From Ahaetulla prasina (taxonomy: Eukaryota; Chordata; Lepidosauria; Squamata; Colubridae), in assembly GCF_028640845.1 (NCBI RefSeq), contig NC_080540.1, forward strand, positions 229,756,794 through 229,820,793: a DNA stretch of 64,000 nucleotides. The letters run 5' to 3'. A program made the position numbers and the translations under genes. Positions 1 through 11,099 of this stretch are shown piece after piece. Below the pieces are notes generated by a model. It saw only the letters and a list, made by a program, of their open reading frames with translations, did no database searches and was not told where the DNA came from. Numbering within the stretch: the stretch's first letter is position 1; every line of letters starts with the position of its first letter.

Positions 1-849
1 TACAAAGCTAAGGGATAAACAAATAAAAACAGATTTGAAAAAAGAAAAGGCTTAGGAAAGAAAAAGTGAAAGTGTAAGAAAGAAAGAGAAAAAGGAAAAC
101 AGAAAAAGAATGACTTCCAACTTTCTTTGGTACAGAGTATGTAAAAAAATATATCAAACTCTTACTCTAAGATTAACATTTGTCTACATTATTTCCATAA
201 TCCTTTATTTAATCATCAAAGCCTAGATCAAGTTTTAATTTCAGTTTCTCACAAAAAGTCCAGTAATGTTTCATATCGCTTTAATCACTATTTCTTAACG
301 AAACCACAACTGATTTATTTAATTGCACCAAACTAAATAAAACAGGAATGGCAAATCCTAAACTCTAGTGTAGACCCATCCTTCTCAACTTTGGCAACTT
401 TAAGGTGCATGGACTTCAATTCTCAGAATTCCCCAGGCAGCAAGAAGTTTGCCCATCTTGCCAAGACTGAAAAACGCTTGGCTACAGATAGAGATTTTTC
501 CATTCCTCTTTTACTTGTTCCTACCTTACTTATGAGCAATCATAATGCAAAATCCCCATTCCCAATTCACCTCACAATAATGATAATGGAAAATCCCCAT
601 TCCCAACTCACCTCGCAGTAATGATAATGCAAAATTCCTATTCCCCGTTTTAGGCCTGGAAGGCCTCCTGCGCCACCTGGAAGCCAAAACTGGGCGCACG
701 AGGGACTCCTGGGAGAGGTGGGGCAGGGCCAGCCAGAGGTGGGATTAGCTGGTTCTCTGAACTGGGCAAAAAGTTAACAACTGGTTCACCCGAATCGGTG
801 CGAACCGGTTGAATCCCATCTTTGGGAATTATTTGGTTCTTGATTGTTA
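1..849. other. ENTREP1 intron, mostly unique AT-rich DNA
   Basis: No exon is recognisable here. The first ~370 bases are purine-rich unique sequence. A tandem pair of related ~50-bp segments containing 'aaaatccccattcccaa' lies near 550-650. A half-copy of the palindromic hAT-type MITE is listed separately at 381-440. Confidence 0.5.
381..440. mobile_element. half-copy of palindromic hAT-type MITE
   Basis: The segment carries the motif 'ggacttcaattctcagaatt', which matches one arm of the intact palindromic MITE at 21877-22009. Only one arm is visible and no target duplication could be found, so this is a decayed or truncated copy. Confidence 0.5.
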
Positions 850-1810
850 GTTTAATGTTAATCTCTGGTCATCGGCAAGTTGATTGCTAGTGAGTTGATG
901 GTTATGTCTTTTTTGTTCACCTTTTGGCTTTTTGATTGTCTCTTTTGAATGGGATGTAGATACTGTTTTTGCTTATGTGCCGGTTGATGGCCAGTTAAGT
1001 TGAGTGCCAGATTTCCAGGAATTCTCTGGTTTTTTTTAATGGACTTGACTTCGTCTATGATGATCATAGTTTCCCTATAGAAACTATGCTTAAGTCTGTC
1101 CTGGTGTTGTGAAATTAAGGAGTTTTCATCATGTTTTCTGATTGCTAGGTAGTGTTCATGGATGCGCTCTGATAGTCTTCAGCCTGTTTGTCCTACAAAG
1201 TGGCTGTTTGCAGTCCTTGCACTGAATATTACAGGTGACTCCTGTTTTTCTTCTGGGATTGCTGAGTCTTGGTTAACTTAAGATGTTTTAGAGCAGTGAT
1301 GTCAAACTTGTGGGCCGGATGCATCATGTGCTGCCCCCCCCCCCCGGTTTAGCAAAGAGGGGAAGGTTGTGATGTCACGTGACGACAATGTGACATCGCG
1401 AGTTTGACACCCATGTTTTAGAGGGCTTTAGTTGGTTTGTGTGCTACGTTGATGTCATGTGGTTGTAATAACCCTTTGGTGGTTTCTGAGATGGTTTTGA
1501 TTTATGGCAATGTTATGATTTTATAGCTTGTGTTGGTTGTGCTATATTGAGTTGAATGTAGGCATCCATTTTGTTGGAAAATAGGACATCTATTTTCTTT
1601 TTCTGATGTTCAGGTTGCTGCAGTGTGTTTGTGCTCATCTAAATAGTGTTCTTGCACAGCTCCTCTTGTGGTAGGTTGCATTGTTAGTTTGATAGTGGAA
1701 TACTTGGTTGGTGTGGGTGGTTTTACTATAGACTTCTATTTTCTAGTTTGCCATCACTGTCTCTACTGATGAGGATATCTAGGAAGGATAGCATGTTGTT
1801 TTTTTCTTTA
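850..1810 (-). mobile_element. decayed Penelope-like retroelement (RT end plus GIY-YIG part)
   Basis: Read on the minus strand, the stretch near 1650-1800 translates to fragments resembling the end of a Penelope-like reverse transcriptase (FLDILISR, then a THTNQY-like block). The stretch near 1080-1250 resembles the GIY-YIG endonuclease region (a cysteine-rich block followed by a GQT-R-like block and EHYLAIRKH). The 858-1067 frame is the element's C-terminal tail. Several stops and frameshifts make it non-functional. A small hAT MITE interrupts it at 1294-1415. Family assignment rests on motif order, not on a database search. Confidence 0.65.
1294..1415. mobile_element. 122-bp non-autonomous hAT MITE with 8-bp target duplication
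   Basis: The element starts cagtgatgtcaaac and ends gtttgacacccatg, which are imperfect terminal inverted repeats of the hAT CAGxGxTGTCAAAC type. It is flanked on both sides by ttttagag (1286-1293 and 1416-1423), a perfect 8-bp duplication as expected for hAT transposition. It contains a poly-C tract and CpG-containing 'gtcacgtgac'. It sits inside the Penelope-like copy, so it inserted later. Confidence 0.85.
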
Positions 1811-2971
1811 CTTAATAATCTTTCCCTTTTTAATCCCATATGTTTATCATTTCTGCTTTTGGGTAATTGGTCTGCCTTTTAAATCTTAATTTAAACTAAT
1901 TGTAGTTTTGGCTAATTACATATACTTGACTGGTGAAATACATTGAAATTATCCCTCAGGTAAATTTACATAGCTTCTCTATGTAGTATGTAGTATAGTT
2001 AATTTCTGGATAATAGCTTGGATAGGGTGATTAAAATAAGCATCTCCCATATTAAAAATAGATTATCACCACTTCTAAGACGAAGATTGTTCTTCTTTTT
2101 AGTTTCAAGGATGGCAAAAAAATTCTACTCTCTTTCTAGTTATTCGTTCATCATTTCCTCAGACATGCTCCTGAAAGAGTATTTAAGATGTAGGGTAGGG
2201 TAGGGTATTGTGATATAGTGTTAAAAACAAGTCAACAAGTTCTTCTGATCCCAGAGTTTGTTGGTTAATCTTTGGATAGTCACACACACTGGGCTTTTGT
2301 AGTGATCACATCACAACACAATCTAGGTACCCTGCTCTGAACTCTGAGAAAGACAGCAATATTTTTTTTTTTAAAAGGGGGTGGTGGAGGGAATGGGGTA
2401 TGTGCAAAAAACAAATTTTTGTAATTATGGAATTTGTGTTTTGTTTGTAACATTAATTAACAATGATGAATATTCTACAATGGATTCCTGATTTATAATA
2501 ACAAATATCTGAAGTGTAGTGCAGATACCTTTTACTCAGTAATTAAAACTAGGTGCCGTTCAGTTTGATTTGGCTTCTGAGATTGCTATTCAGGCATATT
2601 TTTATGGGGTTTGGTGATTAAGCTTAATTATGTGATTCTGCCAATTATAGAGGTATCCTAAGAATCCAACAGTTCGATCAAAATGTCAACATAAGCATTG
2701 CAATTTATGATGCAAGCTCTGCCCCAACATATATCTAACATTGTGATGAAAATAGAGCATTTTGTTATTTTATTTATGTATTTATTAAATTTGTATGCCA
2801 CCCATCTCACTAGAAACTCTAAGTGACTCTATTGGTAATGGTAAAAATGGCCGAGTTTGCATTGTGGTTTGTAGTGTGCTTTCCTCATTCTGAGTTTATG
2901 ACTGACTCTGTGTGTGTAAACTACTAGGGCGCAACCATTGGGATTTTTATTTTGTTTTATTTTGTCTCCAG
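1811..2971. other. ENTREP1 intron sequence before the penultimate exon
   Basis: Mostly unique AT-rich intron. Around 2765-2830 there is a LINE/SINE-type 3' tail in minus orientation (a TTTATTTA run followed by 'aaatttgtatgccaccca'). The polypyrimidine-rich acceptor tttattttgtctccag ends at 2971 and precedes the ENTREP1 exon. Confidence 0.55.
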
Positions 2972-3264
2972 GTCCAGTGCTAAGTTGTGAAGCTGCTACT
3001 CAAACAGACCGAAAACCACAGCTGGCTACTGTCGTTTTGCGGAAAAGTCTGAGAGCAAAGGCTGCTGCACGCTCAAGGCCTCAGTCTTTAATAGACTACA
3101 AATCATATATAGATACTAAGCTTCTGGTAGCCAAATTCTTGGAGCAGTCCTCCTGCAACATGACGCCTGACATACATGAACTAGTAGAAGACATCAAATC
3201 TGTCTTAAAATCGGATGAAGAGCACATGGAGGAAGCCATCACCAGTGCCAGTTTCCTCGAGCAG
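2972..3264 (+). CDS. ENTREP1: ENTREP1 penultimate coding exon
   Basis: 293 nt, bounded by acceptor tttgtctccag (ending 2971) and donor CAG|gtaaga (3265 on). It opens with the last two bases of a split glycine-type codon, followed by PVLSCEAATQTD, and ends phase 0 after SASFLEQ. It contains 97 complete codons with no stop. The open frame extending upstream to 2938 and downstream to 3402 is read-through into introns, not coding. Confidence 0.9.
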
Positions 3265-4892
3265 GTAAGATACAAACTCCTAAACAGGTTGCAGCTCTGC
3301 TTGGGGAAGGAAAGGCTAGGTCAAAAGGAGACTCGGTATACATTGCTGTCTGGTGTTAGCTTTCTTTTTCTTGGGAGAAGACAAAGTAATCTTTCATCCT
3401 AATCTGCTAGTTATAGGTTTCTTCTTTAATTATAGTTATTCAATTTCTGTGAACCAAGTTAGTGAACAAGAGCAGAAGATGGTAGACCTTTTGTCTTTAT
3501 TTAATCACTTATGTTGTTTTTTTAATTTTTTTTCCCTTCTCTCCAAAATTAGTAGAAACAGATAGTAGTTACTTAAGGAATAAATGTGATCTTATCCTAT
3601 ATTTGCACTATCCAGTTATGTTGCAGTTCTTAAGGGTGAAATAGAATTTTGTTTACTTAGTAAGTTAATGGGAGAGGTAACTTGTGGCTGAAGCTCTCCC
3701 CAAGTTTAGCTGGTCACATGAAGGGCCAGGTCAGCCCTTTGCAATGCTGTGCATGCTTGTCTGTAGAACATGGATAAGGATAGATATCTCCAGATGACAA
3801 AGTAGAGAAAATAGGGAGTTTGTCCTTGCAGAATTAGATCATCCTTCTTAGACTGACAATTCTGGAAATCCATTATTTAAAAAAAAAATTAAAAATATGG
3901 GAAGAAACTAAAGAAGTGAAGAAAATTACTGCTGATGCTAAAGCACACTCACATACATATGCACGCAGACCCCAAAACCCTCTGCAGTTGGAGCAATATT
4001 CATTTGTGTCATATCCATACTTTTGCAGTTTCACTCACTTCTTTCTAACTAAATGGCTTAATTCCCAATCAAAAGGAAATATGGCCCAAAGTGTATTAAA
4101 AACATGTCCTGATGGCTAAAGGATTCTCCACCTAGGTGTTTAATGAAATAGCCAGGTATTATATGAATACCTTATTATATATAATAAGAATTATATAATA
4201 CATACCAGGTATGTATTATATTATATGTTTTTAAAATTTACTTTATTCAATTTCTATAGCCACCCACCTCAGCCAAGTGACTGGGTGTTTTACAGTTCTA
4301 AAACAATAAAAACATCTAAACAATAAACAAATACATACAGCAGCCGAAATAGTTAACCAACTAACAATAAAGTCAATAAACAGAGCCCTTAACACATTTG
4401 GAGCCCCAGGCCCAAGCACAGTCACATTTTTAAAGCCTTGCAAAAGGCCAATACGGTTGTGCCATTCTAATCTCCAACGGGAGGATGTCCCATAGAGAAG
4501 TGGCCACTGCCGAAAAGGGCCCTCTTCTGATCCCCAGAAGTTGACACTCTTTGACTGATGGGATCTTCAGCATGCCCAATCTGCTTTTAAAATTATATTT
4601 TAAGGCAGCTAACGTTTTCTTTATCCTCACATTTCTTAGATAAAAATAGGATCGGCAGTTGACAGTGTAATGTTCTTTCTTTCCAAAGGTCATGACTCCT
4701 GCTCACTCAGCCATAACAGGAGCACACACACTGCCTTTCAGGAGGCACCCGGGACTTTTGCACTTGGAGAGCTGTGGAGATGTAAGTACTTTTACTGCAG
4801 CCGGAACTCGGGGGCCAGACAGGAGGACGCAGCGGATGGAGCCAGAGCGGCCTCACAGCCTCATTGGAGTTGTCCGAGAAACAGTACTCTGA
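2972..4892 (+). CDS. ENTREP1: ENTREP1 (FAM189A2) C-terminal coding part, two exons
   Basis: The last two coding exons of the endosomal transmembrane epsin interactor 1 gene: join(2972..3264, 4689..4892), in frame across the junction, about 164 residues plus stop. The family consists of four-transmembrane-type endosomal proteins that act as adaptors for NEDD4-type ubiquitin ligases such as ITCH in receptor trafficking (established for mammals). The transmembrane and PPxY parts lie upstream, outside the window. Seen here is the conserved cytoplasmic tail: an ATQTD motif, then SYIDTKLLVAKFLEQSS, PDIHELVEDIKSVLKSDE, the EEAITSASFLEQ block, and the terminal PHSLIGVVRETVL. The exons meet GT/AG sites. 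Identity is by recognition of the tail and by the neighbouring convergent APBA1, the same pairing as in human 9q21. FAM189 paralogues are the only real alternative; the adjacency favours ENTREP1. Confidence 0.9.
4228..4582 (-). mobile_element. truncated CR1-type LINE 3' end, minus strand
   Basis: Minus-strand translation shows the C-terminal end of a CR1-like reverse-transcriptase protein (RRGPFSAVATSLWDILP, compare [18 protein letters not shown] in the better copy at 41318-43190). The 3' end has a 'gtggctatagaaattgaataaa' type tail. It ends about 105 bp before the acceptor of the last ENTREP1 exon. Confidence 0.7.
4689..4892 (+). CDS. ENTREP1: ENTREP1 last coding exon with stop codon
   Basis: 204 nt: acceptor ttctttccaaag ending 4688, first codon GTC, then MTPAHSAITG, a GLLHLESCGDVSTFT block, and PHSLIGVVRETVL before the TGA at 4890-4892. 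The phase-0 junction with the preceding exon (FLEQ|VM) keeps the frame. The final block is strongly conserved in the family as I know it, while the middle (AAGTRGPDRRTQ) is more variable. A shadow frame through 4963 is not coding. Confidence 0.92.
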   Translation, partial: VMTPAHSAITGAHTLPFRRHPGLLHLESCGDVSTFTAAGTRGPDRRTQRMEPERPHSLIGVVRETVL

Positions 4893-6350
4893 GCTCAGGT
4901 GCTTTTTGGTTCGTGGGGTGCAAGGATCGGAGCAGGGAAGCAGATGGATGGAGGGACCCTTAATCTGTGTTTCTCACTTACCATAAATACTGCTGCTTTT
5001 GAAAGAGTATTTGAGGAAAAAATTGGAGTAAATTACTTCAAAGAAAACCACGGTGCATTATAAATATAGCTCTAAATCAGAAAAAAAGGATATTCAGGTG
5101 GAGTTAAGATATATGAGGATACAGGTAAAGAAGGAGGAGTTTTCTTTATAAAATCAAATAATTGTTTCTACATAAACTTCGAGTGTTGTCCCTGGTATGT
5201 GTGGGTTTCATTTTAATGTTGTTTTATATCTGAAAGGGAATATAAAACAGAGATATTTACAGTGTAGGGAACTGAAGTATGTATTCTCATTCACCCCTTT
5301 CCTTTTTGATAATGTTGCACTACACATTATTTAGCACGATAATTTTTTTAAAAAGTATAAAGAAGCTGTTAAAATGACATTTGGGGTGAATAGAGCTATC
5401 ACTTTACTGTACTTAAAAGTGCTTCATGAACCTTCAGCTGTCCTTTTTTATCACTTCAGGTGCAAAAGTGCTTAAACGTAATAGGTCATTCAGGTGTTCT
5501 GCTGCTGTTCTCAGCTCATAAACTACTCATTAATCTTGAAAAAATTGATTAATAAAATCAGAGCAATGATACATTTTTCCAGGGCAGCTTTATTACCAAA
5601 ATGATGTTGGGAGAATGAGCAATCTTATGACAATGTGGAGACCTTCAAAAATGATTCAAAAGAACTTCAGCCTGGAAGGAAGTGAGAAAATAGTACAGAT
5701 GCTATTTATTTATACAGCCTGAAAACAAAATGCCATTGATTTTAAAAGTTAACTCATAATCATCAATCCATTAAAGAGGTGGCCTCCTTTTTTGGGATCA
5801 TGAAGAAGCCTGACAAAAAAATAAATTGCATTCATGACTATCCAAAAATGCTGGGCTTTATAAAGGCTGAAGCACTTCTTGTGAATCATTTTCGAAGTGC
5901 GCATTGCTCTCTAAATGTTTTATAGGAGTGATTTTTTTTCTCTGCTTAAAACTTATAGATACAAATGTATTTCTACTGATTTTTTTTCACAATTTGGCTT
6001 AATTATTAGAATTCAGGAGAGAAAAGAGAGGGTTTTTTTTCTCTCTCCCTAAATCTTTGCTGACTTAAAATACATTCTGCACATTTCAAAACATTTGTCT
6101 GTAATGGAAGAAACTGGTGGTACCAGTAGGCGCCATTGCTTTACATTTTTGGGTTTTTACTTTCAGCTTCGTGAAATGCTGATGATCCAACTTTTCTTTT
6201 CCTCAAATTATTTGTCTTAATTCAGAAAATTAATAAACTGTATTTAATTGTGATTAAAATTATAAATGAAATAAAACGTTTTCCGGTTTCTTTTTCTTGA
6301 CATCATACATGATCTATTCCAATTTGTTTCCTCAGTGTCACTGATAAGCT
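4893..6350 (+). other. probable ENTREP1 3' UTR, repeat-free block
   Basis: About 1.45 kb follows the ENTREP1 stop without recognisable repeats or long frames, in contrast to the dense insertions around it. That is consistent with a 3' UTR under some constraint. Candidate poly(A) signals AATAAA lie at 5551-5556, 6232-6237 and 6270-6275. The extent of the UTR is an inference. Confidence 0.45.
6232..6275 (+). terminator. candidate ENTREP1 poly(A) signals
   Basis: Two AATAAA hexamers (6232-6237 and 6270-6275) lie near the end of the repeat-free block after the stop codon. T-rich and GT-containing sequence follows within 30 bases (cgttttccggtttctttttcttg). No transcript evidence can be seen from sequence, so use of either site is inferred. 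Confidence 0.3.
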
Positions 6351-6355
6351 ATAGC

Positions 6356-6468
6356 AGGGTTGTGGACTTCTGGACTTCAACTCCCGGAATTCCTTAGCTA
6401 TGCTGATTGGGGAATTCTGGGACTTGAAGTCCATAAGTCTTAAAAGTTGCTAAGGTTGAACAACCTTG
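6356..6468. mobile_element. palindromic hAT-type MITE, diverged copy
   Basis: Inverted arms 'ggacttcaactcccggaatt' and 'aattctgggacttgaagtcc' flank a short spacer. The ends (cagggttgt... and ...aacaacctt) are degenerate versions of those on the intact MITE at 21877-22009. No clear 8-bp target duplication remains. Confidence 0.65.
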
Positions 6469-6945
6469 GGCTGGTTCAGACCTCTCTTGAGTTTATCTCA
6501 TTGATATCTTCATCTGAAGCATGATTCAGTAAAATAATTACCTATTTTCCACAGGAAAACCATGACTATAATTTTTTGGTGAGGGTTCAATGAAAGGTAA
6601 TGCCTTGACTTTCATGACTAAATACAGTAAGAACACTTTAATAAAGGAAACAGCAAAGTGATCCTTGAAATTAACCCTTTTTTTGCCAATATTTATTTCT
6701 GCAGATAATCACTATTTACAATACATTCTGCCAATGATAGACAAGCTTCTTAAAATGTCACAAAATATCCATACTTTATCTCTTAAAGCAGGTCCTGATG
6801 GGCCTTCCCATCTGTTTCAATCAAACAAATGCCCACAAAGTTGTTTCACATGGTGCCATATCTGGATCTTAAAGAAGATGGAGGTGGTGAAGTCCAACTT
6901 CACAATTGCCTCTTAGATGACTTGTGAAGTGATGCCTAGTGTCAT
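6469..6945. other. intergenic DNA without recognisable features
   Basis: Unique AT-rich sequence between ENTREP1 and APBA1. The frame at 6665-6916 has no recognisable domain and no splice context. Confidence 0.4.
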
Positions 6946-7560
6946 GTTCATTTATTTATTAAATTGATTTCTGCCATCTCGCCACAACATTAAAACAATA
7001 AAACCATTAAAAATATACATATATATTTAAATACAATAAAATTATGGATTGTGATTAAAAAACAGGAAGGGAAGGTGCAGAATGTATATGGAGGTGGGAT
7101 CATCTATTAATCCACCAACTATCCACACCAACTGCAGAGCCAAGTCTTCAGCTTGTCGCAGAAAGGAGGGTTAAAGCCAATTTCACTAGTATGATGGGGG
7201 CCTATCTCATATTGGTAAAATGTTCCAAAGGACAGAAACCCTGGCAGAGAAGGCTCTTCTGAATTTCCTGACTGATGGGGTCCAGAGCATGCCTTCTCTG
7301 CCAGCACAGGTGGCAGAGACAACTGTGGGATGAGACAACTCAAGTAGCCTGGACTCATGCCTTTTAGGGCTTAAAGGTGATAACATCTGGAATTGCATCT
7401 GGAAACAAACTGGAAGCCTGTAAAGCTCTTGGAACAGCAGTGCAGTCACTGTCCTGGCATCCCTTTTTGGAATCTGCAGCTCTTCCATGAACCATGGAGA
7501 GAGTCAGGAATGATGAGTCAAGAGAAGTCCCAAACATGATCCTGTCCAAAAGCTTGCTCG
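6946..7560 (-). mobile_element. decayed CR1-like LINE 3' portion, minus strand
   Basis: The lower-coordinate end carries a LINE-type tail in reverse (TTTATTTATTAAA, then 'ctgccatctcgccacaac'). Minus-strand frames between 7119 and 7490 contain CR1-like C-terminal pieces (FSARVSVLWNILPI, FCDKLKTWLCSW) broken by frame changes. The upper boundary is uncertain. Confidence 0.5.
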
Positions 7561-9100
7561 CCATTTGATTCCAGGTCACTATGCTGGTTTCAGCAGGGCC
7601 CTGCTGAATAGATGCCCTCTGGAATCTATTCAGAGCCATCGCTCGCTGGGGTCCAATGGGTCTGGCCTCCCCATGGAAGAGGGTGGCATAAGAGAGTCTC
7701 AAGGACACCAGGATGTGATCTGATCATGACGGGGACAATATTAAATCCTCCATTGCCATTGTTGCAACAAGATCATCATATCTGGTATGTGACCATAATC
7801 CCAAGTTGAAACCATGATGATCTGAGAGAGTTGTGAAGTAAAGTTGATCATGATGATATAAAGTTGATAGTGTAAGGTTTCAATAAATCCTTATGAATAT
7901 CCATCTGCATTCCCCAAAAATTAGGAGCATGAAATTTTCCTGCCAAAGCATAGGTTTTAATTTGGGGATGGGGATGGTAAAGCTTATTGATATTCTGTCG
8001 CCTGGTGCTTGGTTTCTGGATCTGTTTTTCACTGGCTATCATGACGCTATGAAAAAAGTTTTTATTTTCATTCTCACCACTGCATTTGTAGCAGGGTTCC
8101 AGCTCACACACAATAGCAACACCATCTTTTGTCAAGTAACTTTCAGTCAAATGAAGTAAAAAGAATGGATGTGAAAGAACATGACAGAGCTTCTAGTACA
8201 TCAGAACTGCTAGCTTAAAATATTGGAGACATCTCTTTTCATTCAACCCTTTTTTTTCCTTTTCTTTTTATACAAAGTCAAAGTCAATACAAAGTCAAAG
8301 GACTACATAGGGACCAACGGAGAGAAACAAAAAATGGGGGAAGAGGAAAAAAGGAGAATGGATAAAAATATAGGACAAGCAAAGAAAGCAAGGAACTTTA
8401 AGGGGGGGGGGAAAGGGAATTGAAATAAATTAAGGTTGAAATATTAATGAGATGGGAATATATAAATACGAGACTTTTTGAAATGATGGAAATGCCTCGT
8501 TTTTTATTTTCTTTATAAGATTATGAATAACAATCTTAAAATGTTCATTGAAATGTAAAAAGATGATTGATGCTGATGCTGTGGAGATAGAAAAGAAAGA
8601 AATGAGTAAATGGGAACATAGGGTTTTAACATAAATGGGAAAACACAAAAGAGGGGAAAACGAGATAGAGTTGACTAAAGATTAAAATTGGGGATGGAGG
8701 GTTAGATTAGAATTTTTAAGAGAAATGCAAATAGGGAAATAAAAAAAAGGGGAAGGAAAATATATTGATAAAAGCATATGAGAGATGTTGGGAAAAAAAC
8801 CTGGATGTAATCATGTACCTGGGTGATATTTTGCTCAGAAAAGATACATTGTTTGTTGTTTGTGTGTAAAAAATAAAAAAAAATCTCAAAAAACCCTACA
8901 AAAAACCTTATTTTTGAGCAGTATTGATTGAAAATACAGCCATATTTTAAAGGACGAAGCAAGCTAGATTTCATAGAAATTGGTACAGGGAATTGTTGGG
9001 TGGTATTCCCCTTTTTTGATGTTTTAAGATTATATGATATAACATTTATAATTTTTTCTGATGAGAACATTGCTAAATTGCAAATCTTTCCAATAGCTGG
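7561..9100. other. intergenic DNA, mostly unclassified
   Basis: No gene or clearly assignable repeat is seen. The part from about 8245 to 8900 is purine-rich with a G9 run near 8403 and poly(A) tracts, and may be an old LINE 3' region. The opposing frames at 7848-8159 and 8702-9070 lack known motifs. Confidence 0.35.
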
Positions 9101-9173
9101 AGGGTGGCACGATGGCTCAGTGGTTTACACACTGGGCTTGTCAGCTCGAAGGCTAGCTGTCCAGATTTGAGAC

Positions 9174-9964
9174 CAGGGTGGATTTGATTTAAAACAAGTC
9201 GATTTAAATCATGATTTAGATCATGATTTGAATCATGATTTAGATTTAAATCATGATTCAGTCAAAGCTGGCTGAGGAACTCTGGGAGTTGAAGTCCACA
9301 AGTCTTAAAGGGACCAAGGTTGGAGATCCCTGATGTAGAACATGATTCAGTTCATGATTTAAATCACTAGTAAAAAGGCTTGATTTAAAACAACTCAATT
9401 TAAATCATAATTTTTAAAGAGCAGTTATCATCTCTGTCCCACAGAGGTCTGACCTCCTCTGACCTGCTGTTGACTCACCGACAATCCCATTCACTTTAAT
9501 GGGATGGCTGGTCATGTGGCAGTAACACAACAAGGTGAGTGACGTGGTAGGCAGCAGGTGAGTGGATGCCCACTAACAGGTGCTGCCATGATGGATCTGA
9601 AATGACTGGTGCTCTTTAAATGTAAAGACTCATTCTTGCTGGTAGTTAGAATCTTTAATATCATTTGCAAACAAAATGAAGGTTTCCTATTTAGTTAGCA
9701 GAGCTTAGATTCAGTGAATGAGTGTACCAAAAACGTAAATATTTCAGAATATACAGCCTCATGCTACATAACTAAGCTCCATTTCATGTTAAATAAGCTA
9801 AATTATTAATGTTTCTTACAAAGAAAACTATCTTTAGATAAATTTTTACTCCAAAAGCATTTTTATTAAAATAAATTTGAGAAAAATAAAAACAATCCCA
9901 TTTAAATTAAAAAATCTGATTTAAATAAAAAAACATTTTTTTAAATCAATTTTTATCCACCCTG
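9174..9964. mobile_element. 791-bp non-autonomous hAT element, TTTAAATC-rich
   Basis: The termini cagggtggatttgattt and aaatcaatttttatccaccctg are inverted repeats. The flanks tttgagac at 9166-9173 and 9965-9972 form a perfect 8-bp target duplication, the hAT signature. The ends are built from repeated TGATTTAAATCATGATT-like units that are themselves palindromic. No transposase frame is present. Confidence 0.85.
9264..9332. mobile_element. one arm of the palindromic MITE inside the 791-bp hAT element
   Basis: 'aactctgggagttgaagtcc' and 'acaagtcttaaagggaccaa' match the right arm of the intact MITE at 21877-22009. The left arm is missing, and the copy interrupts the ATCATGATT repeats of the surrounding element. 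Confidence 0.6.
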
Positions 9965-10195
9965 TTTGAGACAAAAGCGCCAAGTGACGGGGTTTGTTCC
10001 CATCCTCATCCCAGCTCCTACCAGCCTAGCAGTTGAAAGTGTGCAAATGCAAGTAGATAAGTAAGTACACTATGGTGGGAAAGTAACACCACTCTGTGAC
10101 GTTATGTTGACCACAAGACTGGAAATGTCTTCAGACAGTCCTGGCTCAATGGCCTTGAAACGAAGATGAGCACCATATCTTATAGTTGGCAATGA

Positions 10196-11099
10196 ATAGC
10201 AGAGTAAAATCCACAGAGACTCCTTTACTTTACCAGTAGCTGGAAAAACATATAGTATTGTTACAGCAAGCTGTTTGGAAGAGATAATGCCTGTTGCTGA
10301 ACTGATTTTAGAGACTTATGACAAAAGTGTATGGAATGTACTTCCCAATCTTTTCCAGTTCTTGCTTTATCATGTGAGTGAGCTAATGCAAACCAAACAC
10401 ATTAAGCACAAGGTGGTGTGAACACCCTCCCTCAAATTTCTCTGCTTGGGTGATTTTCAGACCAGTACAGAGGAATTTGTAAAACATCTGACAAAGTCAC
10501 TCAGATCTGTTTCCAGTTGGAATCCATGTGTGGTGCAGGTCCATTAGAGATGCTTACTCAGCTATTTAGGAACAGTTTCGTCCTGTTGGACCCGACAAAG
10601 GGGGCAGGATTCTTGATGCTGTCAATGCAACCACCTGCCAATTAGTTCCCTGCCCTTCTTGGCTGATGAAAGTTTTTTTGTATAGTGACTGCCAGTGTTG
10701 TGGCTTGCCAGCTGACTCAGATGATGATGTTGGAGAGGAACTTGGGACAGTTCTGGAGTCTGGGAAAGGCTCTGATGGACACAGAGCCGGTCCCAGCCAC
10801 CAGAGAGTTAGCTGCCTTTGGAGGCTGATACGAGTGAGGAGGAACAGCTGGTGCCTGTTCCAGATGCATGTAGAGAGGTGAACAACAGATGACAAGGAGT
10901 CAACTTGGGAAGCGAAGCACAGGTGAATGCTGAATGGCCCCTCCCTGGCTGGGGAATAAATAGAAGGAAAGAGAAGCAGTTGTCGTAGGAGACAGCAGTT
11001 CGTATTTCTGAAGATTTTGCTCATTGTTTTGTGCCATAAAGAATGCTTGCCAGAACTTAATTTTCAGCCTTTCGGCTGGGAGCTCACATACCTGGATTG
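10196..11099. other. intergenic DNA, possible LTR-like stretch at its right end
   Basis: No gene is recognised. From about 10680 to 11090 the base composition rises in GC and the sequence contains 'ctggctggggaataaatag' followed by 'cagcctttcggctggg', which could be promoter and poly(A)-like parts of an old LTR or the 5' end of the following LINE. I could not find paired LTRs or a target duplication. Confidence 0.3.

Larger units (their letters stand above)
9101..10195 (+). mobile_element. tRNA-derived SINE split by an hAT insertion
   Basis: The 5' part (9101-9173) has a tRNA-like head, 'ggcacgatggctcagtggtt', with an A-box-like core. The 3' part (9973-about 10195) continues with 'ctcctaccagcctagcagtt', 'tgcaaatgcaagtagataag' and 'gaaacgaagatgagcacc', which I recognise as the body of a common squamate tRNA SINE. 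The two halves are separated by the 791-bp element at 9174-9964 and its target duplication. Confidence 0.75.

Noticed and set aside
10566..11024. 152-codon minus-strand frame
   Set aside because: No recognisable domain, overlaps a frame on the other strand and lies next to a CR1 copy. Probably chance or repeat-derived.
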